Assembly: GCA_004802705.1 (NCBI GenBank)
Contig: SGPL01000032.1
Span: forward strand, 50,075 to 114,074
From: Bondarzewia mesenterica
Lineage: Eukaryota > Basidiomycota > Agaricomycetes > Russulales > Bondarzewiaceae
Direction of reading: 5' to 3'
DNA: 64,000 nt
The translations under genes and the position numbers were made by a program. The notes beneath the pieces are model-generated. The model did not search any database. It was not told the origin of the DNA and saw only the letters and a list, made by a program, of their open reading frames with translations. Within the stretch, counting starts at the first letter, position 1; each line of letters opens with the position of its first letter. Positions 62,901 to 64,000 of the stretch are shown here, in pieces.

Positions 62901-64000
62901 CTTCCCCCCGCTCTTCTTTCCCATCCTTCCCCTCCTCCACACCGAGGATGCTCTTCGGGACGAGCTCTCGCAGGTCCTGTATATCCTCAAAGAACCGGCG
63001 TTCCTCCTCATCCTCCCATTTGCCGCCGGACGTTGCCAGCGCCGCATCCTCCGAATCATCACCGAGCAACAAACCCGTGTTCGTGCCTATCTGTATGGAC
63101 GTGCTGGTCTGCGAGGAAGTAGGAAGCGCAGGAAGGGGCAGGTAGAGCAGTTCCGACAGGCTAACCAAAACGACGATGTCGTAAGCCACATCACAAACCA
63201 AAACCAAATCAACAAAAGAAAAGCACGGAAAAGACGTACGTCTGACAACTCGCGAGCAACTTTTCATAGCTCTTCGTCATCTTCTCATACGCCTGCTGCC
63301 GGTCTTCGAAAATCTCGCCAGACCGGATGTACGCTTCGTGATTCCGCCTGTCCTGCTCTTGCAAGCGCTTTTTTTTAGGGAANAAAAAAAAAAGGAGGCG
63401 TCTCAGATCTCCGCCGCACGCACGGCAACACCACGGATCGACTGACCTTGTGCTCAATGACGAGCTTCTTCGCGACGTTCTCGAAATACCCCTCGCACAT
63501 CTTCCTGAACCGATCCCGGACATCCCTCTCCACAAGCTCGTCTTCCTCCCTGCCCAACGCGGGGAACGCGCCGTCCTCCTTCTCATGCGCCGTCGTCTCC
63601 GAGGACAACGTCCCAGGCTCCGCGCTCGCAGAGATCTGCTTCGTCGACGGGGGCGGCGTGATCCCCAAAAACGGTCTCGAGTACGATTTCAAAAACGTCG
63701 TCAGGAGCGGCAGCGACGACAATGAAGGATCATTCGAAAGCTTAAACCAACAAAACACAAAAAAGGAAACATCATCAGCAACCACATCAACTCGCCTCCA
63801 ACAAATCACAACACCAACTCCAAAAAAAACGGGGTAGGGGAGAGAAGAGAGAGAGAATCAAACGCACCAACTCCTTAAGCGCCCTCATCACCCACTCCCC
63901 TCCGCTCCTCCCAGGCCCGTCCTCAATAATCCCAACCAGCGCAAGCTCCGCACACACCCTCAACACAGGCCTCTGCCTCACCACCCGCGCACCCTCCTCC
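59948..64000 (-). CDS. UPF2: Nonsense-mediated decay factor UPF2 (5' end outside window)
   Basis: Scaffold that links UPF1 and UPF3 in nonsense-mediated mRNA decay. The gene enters from the right edge; the first visible residues, ARVVRQRPVLRVCAELALVG and EWVMRALKELV, belong to the first MIF4G domain. Later exons: FPALGREEDELVERDVRDRF, NHEAYIRSGEIFEDRQQAYE, an acidic linker around 62700-63000, LLTALLARLPDCTNRSLIDQ, DSLTSMNVDLDCLPQFFTQV, MFKVCLDDFFGTNVDNIALL, MELFTRHLIYDVLAKKTIDK and LRKLDWDDPSLWRMLHKVFT, then an acidic block (DDSGEDSGDEGERIGNHDEE) and the UPF1-binding C-terminal region MNFTMITKRGNKQQ, with TIKIRLIG at the stop 59948. Order and content match UPF2. An N at 63383 sits in a homopolymer-rich intron. 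The N-terminal start is not visible. Confidence 0.93.

Noticed and set aside
62408..63145. 245-codon Ser/Arg-rich plus-strand frame
   Set aside because: Complement of the acidic linker of UPF2; composition follows from Glu codons on the other strand.

Overview
The window is nuclear DNA from a filamentous basidiomycete, probably an Agaricomycete. Genes are broken by many short GT-AG introns of about 45-70 nt, coding exons are GC-rich, and the proteins look basidiomycete: an H4K20-type methyltransferase with a long tail, a membrane-anchored amidohydrolase of the type often filed under carbohydrate esterase family 9, a class II DAHP synthase, and a CYP63-like P450 relic. There are no operons. 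Neighbours are arranged divergently or convergently with short spacers. I saw no rRNA, tRNA, CRISPR array or intact transposon.

Layout, left to right. 0.6-1.9 kb: a two-finger C2H2 protein (+). 2.7-7.3 kb: SET9-like histone methyltransferase (-), with several frame breaks in its tail. 7.8-8.8 kb: ribosomal protein eS8 (-). 9.0-10.6 kb: spliced-looking minus-strand sequence I could not assign. 11.1-16.6 kb: two UTP-glucose-1-phosphate uridylyltransferase genes facing each other tail to tail, with conserved intron positions. 17.0-17.7 kb: coiled-coil protein. 18.3-19.4 kb: a possible Rrn9-type Pol I factor. 19.6-20.2 kb (-) and 20.4-22.8 kb (+): mitochondrial ribosomal protein uL13m and class II DAHP synthase, divergent. 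23.8-24.6 kb: MYND protein. 24.7-26.3 kb (-): broken P450. 26.6-28.2 kb: short-chain dehydrogenase. 28.2-32.7 kb: gene-poor. 32.7-34.3 kb (-) and 34.4-35.3 kb (+): nucleolar FKBP isomerase and ARPC4, divergent. 35.8-37.1 kb: NSE4. 38.0-38.5 kb: a decayed copy of the 5' end of the gene at 54 kb. 38.6-42.4 kb (-): amidohydrolase. 43.2-45.4 kb (-): ATP-type PEP carboxykinase. 47.2-47.9 kb: GNAT acetyltransferase. 48.7-49.3 kb (-): membrane protein. 49.6-50.9 kb (-): HSL-type alpha/beta hydrolase. 51.4-52.5 kb (-): Cys-rich single-pass protein. 53.4-54.8 kb (-): RhoGAP-like protein. 55.4-58.7 kb (+): MCM2. 59.9-64.0 kb (-): UPF2, running off the window.

Most genes are housekeeping: chromatin and replication (SET9, NSE4, MCM2), translation and mRNA decay (eS8, uL13m, UPF2), nucleotide-sugar and carbon metabolism (two UGPases, PCK, DAHP synthase), and cytoskeleton (ARPC4). 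They do not form one pathway. The features that stand out are the palindromic UGPase pair, the inverted partial duplication linking 38 kb and 54 kb, the P450 relic without its ExxR motif, and frame breaks, several at homopolymers, in SET9, DAHP synthase and others. Single N bases at 50,238, 52,553-52,554 and 63,383 show the assembly is imperfect, so some frame breaks may be sequencing errors. I found no clearly new biological system.
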